Shown piece by piece: positions 1 to 7,919 of a DNA stretch of 64,000 nucleotides. Source of the stretch: CAIQPV01 sp963719855 (GTDB taxonomy: Bacteria; Pseudomonadota; Gammaproteobacteria; Burkholderiales; Gallionellaceae); assembly GCA_963719855.1 (NCBI GenBank), contig CAVRDK010000001.1, forward strand, positions 248,001 to 312,000, in the 5' to 3' direction. The notes below the pieces were generated by a model, which did no database searches, had not been told where the DNA came from, and worked only from the letters and a program-made list of their open reading frames with translations. The translations under genes and the position numbers were made by a program. The first letter of the stretch is position 1. The number at the start of each line of letters is the position of its first letter.

Positions 1-218
1 ATGAACATCACGCGGCCCTTGGGCAGCGAATCGGCGAAGGCGCCGACGAATGGCGCCAGTACGATATAGGACACCACGAATGCTTCCTGCAATACTGGCG
101 TGTGCCAAGCGGGGGCGTGCATGTCTTTCAGCAACGCAATGGCGGCAAACAGCAGGGCATTATCTGCGAGAGCGGAAAAGAATTGCGCCGCGAGGATGAT
201 GTAGAAGCCGAGATTCAT
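1..218 (-). CDS. lplT: Lysophospholipid transporter LplT, N-terminal part (runs off left edge)
   Basis: The reverse strand from ATG at 218 encodes 72 residues, cut by the window start. They contain the family's early pattern of a hydrophobic helix followed by AQFFSALADNALLF, then a second helix and APFVGAFADSLPKGRVM, the MFS loop 2-3 signature. LplT is an inner-membrane MFS protein that flips lysophospholipids inward for re-acylation. It is transcribed divergently from the alanine racemase gene, a neighbour pair seen in betaproteobacteria. Only the first two membrane helices are visible, so the name rests on this N-terminal match. Confidence 0.8.
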   Translation of the reverse strand, partial: MNLGFYIILAAQFFSALADNALLFAAIALLKDMHAPAWHTPVLQEAFVVSYIVLAPFVGAFADSLPKGRVMF

Positions 219-310
219 TAAGAGGGGCAGTTTTTTGGTGGGCGATTTATATCACGAAAAGAGGATGCCTGCTATCATTAGCGGCAACTCTACTTTGCCC
301 GTAAAGCTCA

Positions 311-576
311 GGACTCGTTAATGAATGGCTTGGACATACGTTGCCGCGTATTTGAAATGGATGCGAGGCGTGAAACGCAGCGAATGGTTGTTCCATTCGC
401 AAGTTTTGCAATACCGCAAACGCCGGGATACGCGGCAACCCTCCGGGCTGGGGCTGCTTTTGGCGCATCCCGGTTTTGCGGGCCGCTTGTTGTGAATGAC
501 ACAACTGTGCGTCACGCGCCTTGGCCTGCACCCAAAGCAGCCCCAGCGTATGCCCAAGTTATTCGTTAACGAGTCC
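311..576. repeat. 266 bp folded intergenic element with nested inverted repeats
   Basis: The outer arms 311-340 and 547-576 are reverse complements with 4 mismatches in 30. Inside are a perfect 11 bp inverted pair (340-350 with 429-439), a hairpin at 380-400 with 8 bp arms and a near-perfect 16-17 bp inverted pair (447-463 with 532-547). The whole block could fold into a branched, cloverleaf-like structure. It fills the divergent region between lplT and alr. No convincing coding sequence is seen. It may be a non-autonomous (MITE-like) element or a structured transcript; no transposase is attached. Confidence 0.7.
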
Positions 577-582
577 TTGTTC

Positions 583-1644
583 ATGCCCCGTCCGATACAA
601 GCCCGCATTGACCTTTCCGCGCTGGAACACAACCTGCGAGTTGCCCGCCGTGCGACCGGCGCGCGTATCATGGCGGTGATCAAGGCCGCTGCCTACGGGC
701 ATGGCCTGTTGTGCACCGCCGATGCATTGCGTGCGGCGGATGGCTTTGCGCTGCTGGATGTGAGCGAAGCGGTGGCTCTGCGCGAAGCGGGATTTCGCCA
801 GACTATCCTGCTGCTGGAAGGATTTTTTACCCCGGACGATTTGCCGCTGGCGGCGGAATACGATCTCGCAAGCGTAATTCACAGCCCGCAGCAACTCTCC
901 ATGCTGGACGCTTATCCGCGTCGCGGCAATTTGCAGGTATGGCTCAAAGTCAACAGCGGCATGAACCGCCTTGGTTTCGCGCCGCAGGACATTCCCGCAG
1001 TGCTGGAAAAACTCAAGGCGCATCCGGCGGTGCGCGACATCACGCTGATGACGCATTTCGCCAGTGCCGACGAAGTTGCTGGCGTGGCCGCGCAACTTGA
1101 GGTGTTTAATGCGCTGGCCGCTCCCTACCGCATGCCGTGCTCGTTGGCCAATTCTGCTGCGCTGTTGCGCTATCCCGCAACCCACGCCGATTGGGTGCGC
1201 CCTGGTATCATGCTGTACGGCGCATCGCCGTTCCCCGAAATCTCTGCGCAGCAACTAGGACTCAGGCCAGTGATGACGCTGCAAAGCGAAATCATCTCGG
1301 TGCGCAAATTGAAGGCGGGCGAGCATGTTGGCTATGGCGGATTATTTTGCGCAGACTCGCCCATACGCATCGGCACGGTGGCTTGCGGCTATGCAGACGG
1401 CTACCCGCGCCACACGCCGAGCGGCACGCCAGTGCTGGTGGAAGGCCGGCGCACTCGTACCTTGGGAAGAGTCTCGATGGATATGCTGTGCGTGGATTTA
1501 AATGCGCTGCCTGATGCCATCATAGGTAGCCATGTGACGCTGTGGGGTGCCGGTTTGCCGGTGGAAGAAGTGGCTCGTGCCGCAGGCACCATCAGCTATG
1601 AATTGTTGTGCGCGCTGGCCCCACGTGTGCCGTTAATTATTTAG
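583..1644 (+). CDS. alr: Alanine racemase
   Basis: This 353-residue protein is a PLP-dependent racemase that converts L- to D-alanine for peptidoglycan in the cytoplasm. The PLP lysine is K34 in AVIKAAAYGHG; the family's usual Asn two residues after it is Ala here. The barrel motifs (VNSGMNRLGF, MTHFASAD, RPGIMLYG) and the catalytic Tyr region (HVGYGGLF) are present, as is the C-terminal beta domain (RVSMDMLCVDL). I chose ATG 583 because the family starts with RP.ARIDL.AL; an upstream in-frame extension to 496 runs through the folded repeat and is not family-like. It is divergent from lplT. Confidence 0.93.
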   Translation: MPRPIQARIDLSALEHNLRVARRATGARIMAVIKAAAYGHGLLCTADALRAADGFALLDVSEAVALREAGFRQTILLLEGFFTPDDLPLAAEYDLASVIHSPQQLSMLDAYPRRGNLQVWLKVNSGMNRLGFAPQDIPAVLEKLKAHPAVRDITLMTHFASADEVAGVAAQLEVFNALAAPYRMPCSLANSAALLRYPATHADWVRPGIMLYGASPFPEISAQQLGLRPVMTLQSEIISVRKLKAGEHVGYGGLFCADSPIRIGTVACGYADGYPRHTPSGTPVLVEGRRTRTLGRVSMDMLCVDLNALPDAIIGSHVTLWGAGLPVEEVARAAGTISYELLCALAPRVPLII

Positions 1645-1772
1645 AATTTCACAACTAGCGGTTTAACACAGTATTTTCTAATGCAGAATGAGAACCTTGT
1701 TTAACGTGGTATGAGCCTAGCTTGGTAAAATTGCACCTCCCCCGCGAAGCGCTTATAATTCGCCCCCGGTTT

Positions 1773-1850
<78 letters not shown>

Positions 1851-1935
1851 AAATACGTGGCATTCAGCAATTTGACCAAATGCCAAAAACCCGATAAGGT
1901 GCAGTTTCAGTGCAGTCGCAGATTTCGGGGGCATC

Positions 1936-3003
1936 ATGGCATGGATCACAAAAACATCTTCCGGCACTTGGAAGGCTGTTATTCGCAAGGCCGGTTGGCC
2001 GACCGCTTCTAAGACATTCCGGATCAAGAGAGCTGCTGAGGATTGGGCGCGAAGCACCGAGGACGAAATGATGCGCGGCCTATTCGTTCCGCGTGGCCCA
2101 TCGGAGCGTCTAACCCTCAAAGACGCGCTTGATCGCTATCTCAAGGAAGTGTCCGTCACCAAAAGCGAGGCATCTCAGCGTGGCGAGACTGGCACGGCCA
2201 AGCGGTTGACGGCAAAGCTTGGCAAATATTCCTTAGCCGCAATCACATCGGACATTGTGGCCAAGTACCGCGATGATCGACTGGCCACTGTCAGCAAACG
2301 GACGAAGAAGCCTATCTCGGCCAGTTCGGTGCGGCTGGAGTTGGCCTTATTATCCCATCTCTACACGGTGGCCATCCAGGAATGGCGCTTGGGGTTGACC
2401 TATAACCCAGTTGCCAACATCAGGAAGCCCAGCCCTGGGGAAGGGCGTGATCGCCGGTTGTCTGCCGGAGAAGAAATCAAGCTGCTGGAAGCGGTCAATA
2501 ACTACTCCAATCCGATGCTGGGCTGGATTGTTCGAGCTGCCCTGGCTACAGGTATGCGCTCAAGCGAGATCGTGACTCTCAAACGTTCTCAGGTCGATTT
2601 GTTGCGGCGTATCGTTAGCCTTACCCACACCAAGAACGGCGGCGCACGCACCGTGCCTCTATCTAAGGATGCCACCAAAGTGTTCACTGAGGCGCTGGCG
2701 AATCCCGTGCGCCCAATCGACTGTGATTTGGTTTTCTTCGGGGAGCCAGGCAAAGATAAAAAGTCGCGCCGCCCTTACGCATTCAACAAGATTTTCGGAA
2801 CAATCAAAAAAGACCTGGGCATTGCCGATCTGCATTTCCATGATCTACGCCACGAAGCTGTCAGCAGGTTAGTCGAGGGCGGATTAAGCGATCAGGAAGT
2901 TTCTGCGATCAGTGGTCACAAGTCCATGCAGATGCTTAAGCGGTACACACACCTGCGTGCCGAGGACTTGGTTGAGAAACTTGATAGGCTGAGCGGACGC
3001 TAG
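1936..3003 (+). CDS. Tyrosine recombinase/integrase of element 1
   Basis: The 355-residue protein is a phage-type site-specific recombinase that inserts and excises the island at tRNA-Thr. An arm-type DNA-binding region (about 1-55) is followed by a SAM-like core-binding domain (about 60-165) and the catalytic domain. The catalytic set is complete: R208 (ATGMRSSE), K233, H302 and R305 (HDLRHE), H328 (GHKS) and nucleophile Y337 (KRYTH). ATG 1936 gives the natural N-terminus. It lies next to attL and reads into the element. It is a relative of the second, broken integrase at 13937; both end in a similar GHK..QMLKRYTHL motif. Confidence 0.93.
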   Translation: MAWITKTSSGTWKAVIRKAGWPTASKTFRIKRAAEDWARSTEDEMMRGLFVPRGPSERLTLKDALDRYLKEVSVTKSEASQRGETGTAKRLTAKLGKYSLAAITSDIVAKYRDDRLATVSKRTKKPISASSVRLELALLSHLYTVAIQEWRLGLTYNPVANIRKPSPGEGRDRRLSAGEEIKLLEAVNNYSNPMLGWIVRAALATGMRSSEIVTLKRSQVDLLRRIVSLTHTKNGGARTVPLSKDATKVFTEALANPVRPIDCDLVFFGEPGKDKKSRRPYAFNKIFGTIKKDLGIADLHFHDLRHEAVSRLVEGGLSDQEVSAISGHKSMQMLKRYTHLRAEDLVEKLDRLSGR

Positions 3004-3008
3004 CACTG

Positions 3009-3094
3009 CATGTTTTGAGTAACCAGCTACATGTTATGAGTAACTAATTGCATGTTTTGAGTAACCTAACTACATGTTTTGAGTAACTCAGGGA
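3009..3094 (+). repeat. Iteron cluster 1 (four units, 21-22 bp)
   Basis: The core CATGTTTTGAGTAAC starts at 3009, 3030 (one mismatch, TTAT), 3051 and 3073. The spacing is 21, 21 and 22 bp, so all copies lie on one helix face. They start 6 bp after the integrase stop. This is a Rep-binding iteron candidate; it could instead be part of an attachment or regulatory region for the integrase. Confidence 0.7.
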
Positions 3095-3579
3095 AAGCTA
3101 AAAGCCAGCAACGGCGCGGCTTTCAATGCGATTTAAAAAACGTTAACCTGTTTTTAACCTTCTTTAACCGTGCGGCTCGCAATTTTGCGCAGGATAGCGG
3201 CATAGCAAGCGTGGCCAGCGGCAGCGCAAAGGGAAATCAAAAGCGGTTTTGCAGAGAAAGGGGAATTGACGGCCAGCGCGTCTACCACTTCATGCACAGA
3301 AGGCTCGCAGACAGCCCATGCGGGCTAGCGCCAACGGCCAAACCAAAAAACCAAGACAAACCCCGCCTCCGAGAAGATTTGAAGCTCTCTGCAGGCTTCT
3401 GGCGCTCGACCGGCGAATGCGCGGCTGGGGTTTAGCCGCGCATTTGCCGGTGAGCAGACAAGCGGAGCGCGTCAGGTGACCAGCTGGCAACTTTTCTCTC
3501 CTGGTACACCAGGGCAACTTTCAGGTTGGCAGTTTTGCTTATTTGCGGCGGGTTAGTGTCCGCTTCACGGGCGGCGAAC

Positions 3580-3706
3580 TATGTAACAGGCCATTTCTGC
3601 AGTGAAACAAGCGATTTTTCCGGTGAAACAGCGTGGACGTGGGAGTGAAACAAGTGATTTCGCCGATGAAACTGACAATTTTGTCGATGTAACATTTTAG
3701 CTATTC
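3580..3706 (+). repeat. Iteron cluster 2 (six degenerate units, 21-22 bp)
   Basis: Six consecutive units begin at 3580, 3601, 3622, 3644, 3665 and 3686, each starting with a variant of AGTGAAACA. Units 2 and 4 share AGTGAAACAAGYGATTT. The strict 21-22 bp period matches cluster 1 although the sequence differs. This is a second candidate initiator-binding array. Confidence 0.65.
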
Positions 3707-3960
3707 GACCTATCTGATTTTCTATCACATTGATTTCATAGAAATGGACATTTTTTGCGGCTGGTCGGCTGTGCCTGGACGCTTCGCAGTCGGTCACGGC
3801 TGGGGTTTCAAGGCATTGTTTTGGCTAATTTGAAACTACCCAAATTACCTAAACAATTAAGGCAGGATACGCTATTTGTATTACAAATAGCCGGACGGTG
3901 AAACCGTCTCGCCTGCTTTTTCGCACTAGGGCGCGAGAAAAGGGAAAACAATACCAAAGC

Positions 3961-4100
3961 CAACCCCGCCAGCCACAGCGAAACGCTACCCGCGTTTTAC
4001 TGTTCGCCTGGGCGATCTGACCGCACCGCTTGAGAAGCGTGCGGCCAGCGAAAGCAAGGTGGCGGGAAACCGCGTGGGCGGGAGTGAGCTGCAGAAAAAC
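3961..4100 (+). pseudogene. mobC-like N-terminal fragment, inverted partial copy of the gene at 4263-4643
   Basis: In one frame, without a start codon, this strand reads RFTVRLGDLTAPLEKRAASES, close to the start of the neighbouring mobC-like protein (TVRLGDLAEPLKKRATAEN). At the DNA level 3999-4015 is an exact reverse complement of 4612-4628. After about 20 residues the similarity ends. I read it as a remnant of a second mobilisation gene or of an inverted duplication; the segment between the copies could include the old oriT. Confidence 0.5.
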
Positions 4101-4262
4101 CACAAGGCGTTACAAACTAAAAACGAGGCGAAAGAAAAGGGGGCGAATCGCCCCCGTTGTCTTTTCCCGTCAACTGCACTGGCCAACTTTTGCACCTGGT
4201 GCGCCGGCCAGCTTTACCCTGGGGGACTTGTTCCCCCAGGGGGGGATATAACCTCCCCTCGA

Positions 4263-4643
4263 TCAGCGCCGCTTGTAGAGTTCACGCTCTATGCCTTCCA
4301 GGGTGTCCAGGACCTGCCGCAATTCGACACGCAGCTCCTTGTAGGTTCTGTCCCGATCGGCCTCGTCGATCTGGTCGTAGATGTTGAACGTGTGGGCAAG
4401 CTGGTTCAGGTTCCCGCCGACACGGGCAAGGTCAAGGCGCAGCTTGGCCAGCGCATCGAGGATAGTCTGCGCCTCGATGAACTGGATATAGTCGCCGTCC
4501 AAGTAGGCGCGCAAGGCTTTCTGCAAGATGGACGATGGCGTGACACGCACAAAATTTTTCCCTCTGGATTGGTTTTCGGCGGTCGCTCGCTTTTTCAGTG
4601 GTTCGGCCAAGTCGCCCAGGCGAACAGTAGTTGGATCTCCCAT
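4263..4643 (-). CDS. MobC-like relaxosome accessory protein
   Basis: The 126-residue protein begins MGDPTTVRLGDLAEPLKKRA, a ribbon-helix-helix-like start, and ends in a helical stretch (ALAKLRLDLARVGGNLNQLAHTFN) that is characteristic of plasmid MobC proteins, which help the relaxase open DNA at oriT. I chose ATG 4643 because it has a GAGGAG ribosome site at about 4656 and sits 2 bp after the trbL-like stop; upstream starts lie inside that gene. It is last in a minus-strand operon with transfer genes. No relaxase gene is present in this element, so the mobilisation set is incomplete. A strong GC hairpin lies just downstream (about 4219-4241). Confidence 0.7.
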   Translation of the reverse strand: MGDPTTVRLGDLAEPLKKRATAENQSRGKNFVRVTPSSILQKALRAYLDGDYIQFIEAQTILDALAKLRLDLARVGGNLNQLAHTFNIYDQIDEADRDRTYKELRVELRQVLDTLEGIERELYKRR

Positions 4644-4645
4644 TT

Positions 4646-5656
4646 TTATTTCACTCCTCTCAAAGCGGAAAATGCTCTTGCTGCGCCACCCTTCACTCCT
4701 GACCAAGCGCCGCCAGCAAGTTTGCCTGCTCCTGAAGATAGCCCGCCCATCGCCGCTATTCCGGCTTTAGACTTGGCGGCACCTCCAATTGCCCCACCAA
4801 CTGCACTCATCCCAGAAGTGACTATGCCAGGCGACATGGCAGAGCCACCCGTCAGCGTGGCCGACCAATCGGCGGCTTTGAGCAGCAGCCATGCGGTTAG
4901 CAAGCAAAAGAAAATTAGCTTGCCCACCGATGGCGGGAACGGGCCTTGTACGGCCAAATCCCATTTGGCTGTGTCTGCGACGTAACCAGATATGATCGCC
5001 GTGAAAAAGCCCATGATGGCGGACAGGAAGAACAACCAAAGCCCATAGTTCAGGATGGCTTTGAACCATGCCATCGTGTATTGGCGCGTGGCCTTGAATG
5101 CACCTAGCCACAGGAAGATGCCGCCCACCATGAGCATCATGTAAATTGAGAACCATGCGACGAGGTAGAGTACCAGGAAGACGACATACAGTAAGCCATA
5201 CACCACCGCCAGCACGAACGAGACAGCACCCACCTTGACGTACATCCATGCGGCGGTAAATAAATTGCCAGGCGGCTCAACGCGGTCGATGGTCGTCATT
5301 ATCTGGCCGAGGCCATCATCCAGTTTACTGAAAACATCGGAATAGCCATTGGCACTCGCTGGGTCGATTGCAAGCTGGCTTAATCCTTGGATGGTGTCGA
5401 GTACCGGCCTGACTACCCATCCGTCGAATCCGCTCTGAACAACAGCTTGCAGCATGATTAACAGAAAGATGCTGATACCCATTTCCTTCGCGTGTTTCCC
5501 GGCGTTCCCCATGAGGATCGTGTAGCCGCCGATCACGATATAAAGCCCGGTGATTGTTTGCGCCGGCCACGAAAGAAGGAGCTGATGAAATACTATCCCG
5601 GTATACGTGGCGAGATTGCCGATGATGAAATCTGAAGTCTCTTGTCCGAAGCTCAT
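4646..5656 (-). CDS. TrbL/VirB6-like type IV secretion membrane protein
   Basis: The 336-residue protein has several membrane helices (about residues 35-75, 135-175, 180-225 and 235-260) and a Gly/Ala/Ser-rich C-terminus, the usual layout of TrbL/VirB6 inner-membrane channel proteins of conjugative type IV secretion. Its start overlaps the stop of the lipoprotein gene (ATGA), so the two are translationally coupled. The remaining mating-pair genes (ATPases, VirB8-10 equivalents) are missing, so the element cannot build a pore by itself. Confidence 0.75.
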   Translation of the reverse strand: MSFGQETSDFIIGNLATYTGIVFHQLLLSWPAQTITGLYIVIGGYTILMGNAGKHAKEMGISIFLLIMLQAVVQSGFDGWVVRPVLDTIQGLSQLAIDPASANGYSDVFSKLDDGLGQIMTTIDRVEPPGNLFTAAWMYVKVGAVSFVLAVVYGLLYVVFLVLYLVAWFSIYMMLMVGGIFLWLGAFKATRQYTMAWFKAILNYGLWLFFLSAIMGFFTAIISGYVADTAKWDLAVQGPFPPSVGKLIFFCLLTAWLLLKAADWSATLTGGSAMSPGIVTSGMSAVGGAIGGAAKSKAGIAAMGGLSSGAGKLAGGAWSGVKGGAARAFSALRGVK

Positions 5657-5913
5657 TTGAACATCCCCTTAGGAACGCCTAGTCCGCCTTCTGGCCGCTT
5701 GGGCGTGTGTGAACGCATGTATTCATCCCCCTCTGATCTAGGTTGCTTCTTGGTGGCTTGATTCGCGTCCTGGGGTGGTGCATTTGTCGGCGCGCTGTGG
5801 GCAATATCGTCAACTCCACTATTTCTGCCGCTTTGCTGCATTGGTTCTTCATCTGGTTTTGAGCAGCCAATCAACAACAGCGCAGCAAGTACGAACCCAA
5901 TCATCTTTTTCAT
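5653..5913 (-). CDS. Small lipoprotein of the transfer operon
   Basis: The 86-residue protein starts MKKMIGFVLAALLLIGC, a clear lipoprotein signal with the acylated Cys at residue 17. The mature part is short, polar and Pro-rich, ending PEGGLGVPKGMFK. Its position between trbJ-like and trbL-like genes matches small lipoproteins (VirB7/TrbH/TrbK-like, or entry exclusion) of mating-pair operons. The precise family is not recognised. It is coupled to the downstream gene by a 4 bp overlap. Confidence 0.65.
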   Translation of the reverse strand: MKKMIGFVLAALLLIGCSKPDEEPMQQSGRNSGVDDIAHSAPTNAPPQDANQATKKQPRSEGDEYMRSHTPKRPEGGLGVPKGMFK

Positions 5914-5927
5914 ATTGTTCTCCAGAA

Positions 5928-6833
5928 TTAAAATTTTGATGGCATCTTGCCGTTTGCGGCCATTGTGTTTTGACCTTGAAGTATCAAATCCCCCTCGCTT
6001 TTCGCTATCGTCGCGCCGATCCCGGCCAGCACCTTTTGCCTGTCGGCAAAGGTTGCATCCGTAACTCCGGTGTAGTTGACAAGTGCGTTCGCCTGGTTCG
6101 ATTGCGCCGCAATAACGAGCATGTCAGTCAGGGTTTTCAGAACCTCGACCAGCAGGGAGTTCGTCAAGTCTTGCGCATCTTTTTGGTTTGCCGTTTCGTC
6201 TACCTGGTTCGCCAGGTCGTTAATGATGGCCATGCGGTCGTCAATCCCATCCATGGTGGCCGCTGCGGACGCCACCACATCTTTGAGTGCAACCTGCTGT
6301 GCCTGGTGCTTCCCGTCTGCTTTGCGGTACTTGGCCATCGGGTCGGTCGTGTCGCGCGTATCTCCAAAATTCACATCAAGCACCGTTTTCGTGTCCGTAA
6401 ACGTGTCGCCCGTCATCTTGGCCGCAAGCGCCTGATAGTCTTTTTTGTCTTGACCTGCATATTTGATTTCAGAGGACGCAGCGCGCAGAACGCCGCCCGT
6501 GGCATTGCCCGCATCACCGATTTGTTTCAGCGTCTGAAACGTGTCGCCGTGCGTGTCGCGCGTCAAAATCTTTTGCAGTTTATTCATGCGGCGCACCAAC
6601 GCCATCGCGCGGTTGTAGTGCCCCATCATGTTGTTGTTTATGTCGTTGGCCGTGGTCAGCACACCGCCCAGCGTGGAAACCTCTTGCGTCGCGGTTTCAA
6701 TCTGCACGGCCTGCTTCTTGAGCTGTTCGACGTAATACGTGTAGCTAGTCGGGTCGGTCACGGCCATTTGCGCGTGTGCTGCCATGCTGGCCAGCATGAC
6801 GATGGCCGTCATGGTTTGAATTATTGCCTTCAT
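5928..6833 (-). CDS. TrbJ/VirB5-like conjugal transfer protein
   Basis: The 301-residue protein has a cleavable signal peptide (about 1-21, ending AAHAQ) and a long helical body with heptad-like stretches, as in TrbJ/VirB5 pilus-tip proteins (motifs such as YYVEQLKKQAVQIETA near the N-terminus). It would act in the periplasm or on the pilus. Its ATG overlaps the stop of the small upstream gene (ATGA), with GAGGAG ahead. It belongs to the 7353-4263 minus-strand operon. Confidence 0.75.
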   Translation of the reverse strand: MKAIIQTMTAIVMLASMAAHAQMAVTDPTSYTYYVEQLKKQAVQIETATQEVSTLGGVLTTANDINNNMMGHYNRAMALVRRMNKLQKILTRDTHGDTFQTLKQIGDAGNATGGVLRAASSEIKYAGQDKKDYQALAAKMTGDTFTDTKTVLDVNFGDTRDTTDPMAKYRKADGKHQAQQVALKDVVASAAATMDGIDDRMAIINDLANQVDETANQKDAQDLTNSLLVEVLKTLTDMLVIAAQSNQANALVNYTGVTDATFADRQKVLAGIGATIAKSEGDLILQGQNTMAANGKMPSKF

Positions 6834-6952
6834 TTTTTTGTCTCCTCTTCAGTAGGCTGGGCAGCTTTGCCCTGTTTTAAAAATGCGTGGTAACCAACGT
6901 ACAGCATCCAAATCCATTGGATTGCTAAAAATATTTTCCAGTAGATAGTCAT
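6830..6952 (-). CDS. 40-residue single-span membrane protein of the transfer operon
   Basis: From ATG 6952, the protein has one membrane helix (IFLAIQWIWMLYVGYHAFL, residues 7-25) and a charged tail ending EEETKK. Both ends overlap the neighbouring genes by 4 bp (ATGA), strong evidence that it is translated. No family is recognised; small membrane proteins at this position may help pilus assembly or exclusion, which is only a guess. Confidence 0.65.
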   Translation of the reverse strand: MTIYWKIFLAIQWIWMLYVGYHAFLKQGKAAQPTEEETKK

Positions 6953-7353
6953 ATCGCTTTGCTCCTTTCGATGAGCTGGTTAAGTATGTACAGCATTTTT
7001 TCTGCCTGACGTTCCAGTGAATTTAGTGTGCTAAAGTGTTTGAGAAATTCTTGATGGCGCTCAAGTTTTGCTAAAGCAGCGGCGATCTTCTGATTGTCGC
7101 TGCCGATGTAGTCTCGCCGTCGCTTGCCATTTCGCATCGGGCCAATCACATACAGATACTTGCCCTGTTGGAAGGAGGGCGTTCCCTCGACGATGCCAGC
7201 GCGCTCCAGCTCTAGCATGAGGGGTGTTATTTGTTCGTTAGCTTTGTGAATGGACATCACCATTGAGCTAACGAAGGACAGCCTATCCAGTAGCTCTGAA
7301 CAAACGCTAGCAACGCTCTGTGACTTTGAAAGCGATAAACTACGTGTAGCCAT
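6949..7353 (-). CDS. Hypothetical plasmid protein, first gene of the transfer operon
   Basis: The 134-residue protein is not recognised. It is mostly helical and basic, with a central segment containing KYLYVIGPMRNGKRRRDYIG and a leucine-rich helical C-terminus, without a signal peptide or membrane helix. I chose ATG 7353 since AGGAGG lies directly upstream at about 7363; a longer in-frame start reaches into the promoter region. Its stop overlaps the start of the small membrane gene. It may bind DNA or regulate the operon, which is not shown. Confidence 0.6.
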   Translation of the reverse strand: MATRSLSLSKSQSVASVCSELLDRLSFVSSMVMSIHKANEQITPLMLELERAGIVEGTPSFQQGKYLYVIGPMRNGKRRRDYIGSDNQKIAAALAKLERHQEFLKHFSTLNSLERQAEKMLYILNQLIERSKAI

Positions 7354-7388
7354 GATGCGAACCTCCTCTTTAGGTAGCGTTGTGGTTA

Positions 7389-7423
7389 GGTGGTCATTGG
7401 CGGTTGAAGCGCCAATGACCACC
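7389..7423. promoter_or_regulatory. 14 bp perfect inverted repeat between trfA and the transfer operon
   Basis: GGTGGTCATTGGCG at 7389-7402 and its exact complement at 7410-7423 flank a 7-base loop. It sits between the trfA-like stop and the first gene of the transfer operon, both read leftwards. There is no T-run, so an operator for the operon or a processing hairpin is more likely than an intrinsic terminator. Confidence 0.55.
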
Positions 7424-7425
7424 GC

Positions 7426-7919
7426 TTAATTTTTACGGTTGGTTTCGCATGCTAAATTCGTGCTGCCAGTTCGGACGACGTACACTAGATCGCCCTCGAT
7501 GTAGCCGGATGAAAGAAACCCGACACGTTTAAGCCCATCCAAAGCCTTCGTAACATGCCTGCGGAGGTGTTTTGTCTGCATGGTTAAGCCAGCCCCTTTT
7601 TTTATGGTTTCCAATTTGATCGGTTTTGGTGTTTTGTGGCTTCCGTAGTAACCGTGCAGCCAAGTGGCGATGCCGACAGGCAAATCTAGGCGTTGCGACC
7701 ATCCCAGGCGAGTGTTGTAATCCTTGTCTCTGAACAGCTCCGCAATCTCTGGAGGAACCCGGACTTGATAGAGCCGCAAGGGTTGCTTCGTCTCGATGTC
7801 ATAGCAGCTCAGCATCGGGATCAAGCAAAAACTCACAGTAGCCTTCACCTCGTCGCGCACGTAATTTAGCTTAAGAAATGTTTTGTGCATGCGTTCCAAG
7901 GAATCTCGCAAACGTTTAA
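7426..7919 (-). pseudogene. trfA: TrfA-like replication initiator, C-terminal part (split by the IS)
   Basis: This part encodes the conserved C-terminus of TrfA-type plasmid initiators: RLYQVRVPPEIAELF, RLDLPVGIATWLHGYYGSH, PIKLETIKKGAGL and IEGDLV. TrfA binds iterons and opens oriV. Removing the IS at 7920-9105 and one TTAA copy joins this part in frame to 9110-9524 as DPRSF-K-RLRDS, giving an intact gene of about 302 residues. As it stands the gene is disrupted, so self-replication is presumably lost. Confidence 0.88.

Larger units (their letters stand above)
3004..3980. other. Gene-free region of element 1, candidate replication origin (oriV)
   Basis: No believable gene is seen over about 1 kb. 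The stretch holds two separate sets of 21-22 bp direct repeats (3009-3094 and 3580-3706), listed separately, with AT-rich patches near the second. Repeats at two helical turns are typical of iterons bound by a Rep protein, and this element carries a trfA-like initiator gene (now split). I infer the vegetative origin of the former plasmid. The middle (about 3100-3575) is GC-rich with no feature I can name. Confidence 0.5.

Noticed and set aside
496..582. A longer alr start at 496
   Set aside because: The extension is encoded by the folded repeat and has no family match; ATG 583 gives the normal alanine racemase N-terminus.
3009..3706. CRISPR array
   Set aside because: The 21-22 bp direct repeats have no unique spacers of 28-40 bp and no cas genes nearby; iterons fit better.
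4059..4985. A 308-residue plus-strand open frame
   Set aside because: Apart from the mobC-like fragment at its left, it runs antisense to mobC and the trbL-like gene and has no start with a ribosome site.
5970..6893. A 307-residue plus-strand open frame
   Set aside because: It is the antisense shadow of the trbJ-like gene, which has a signal peptide, a ribosome site and coupled neighbours; the plus-strand product is His/Arg/Val-rich without domain pattern.
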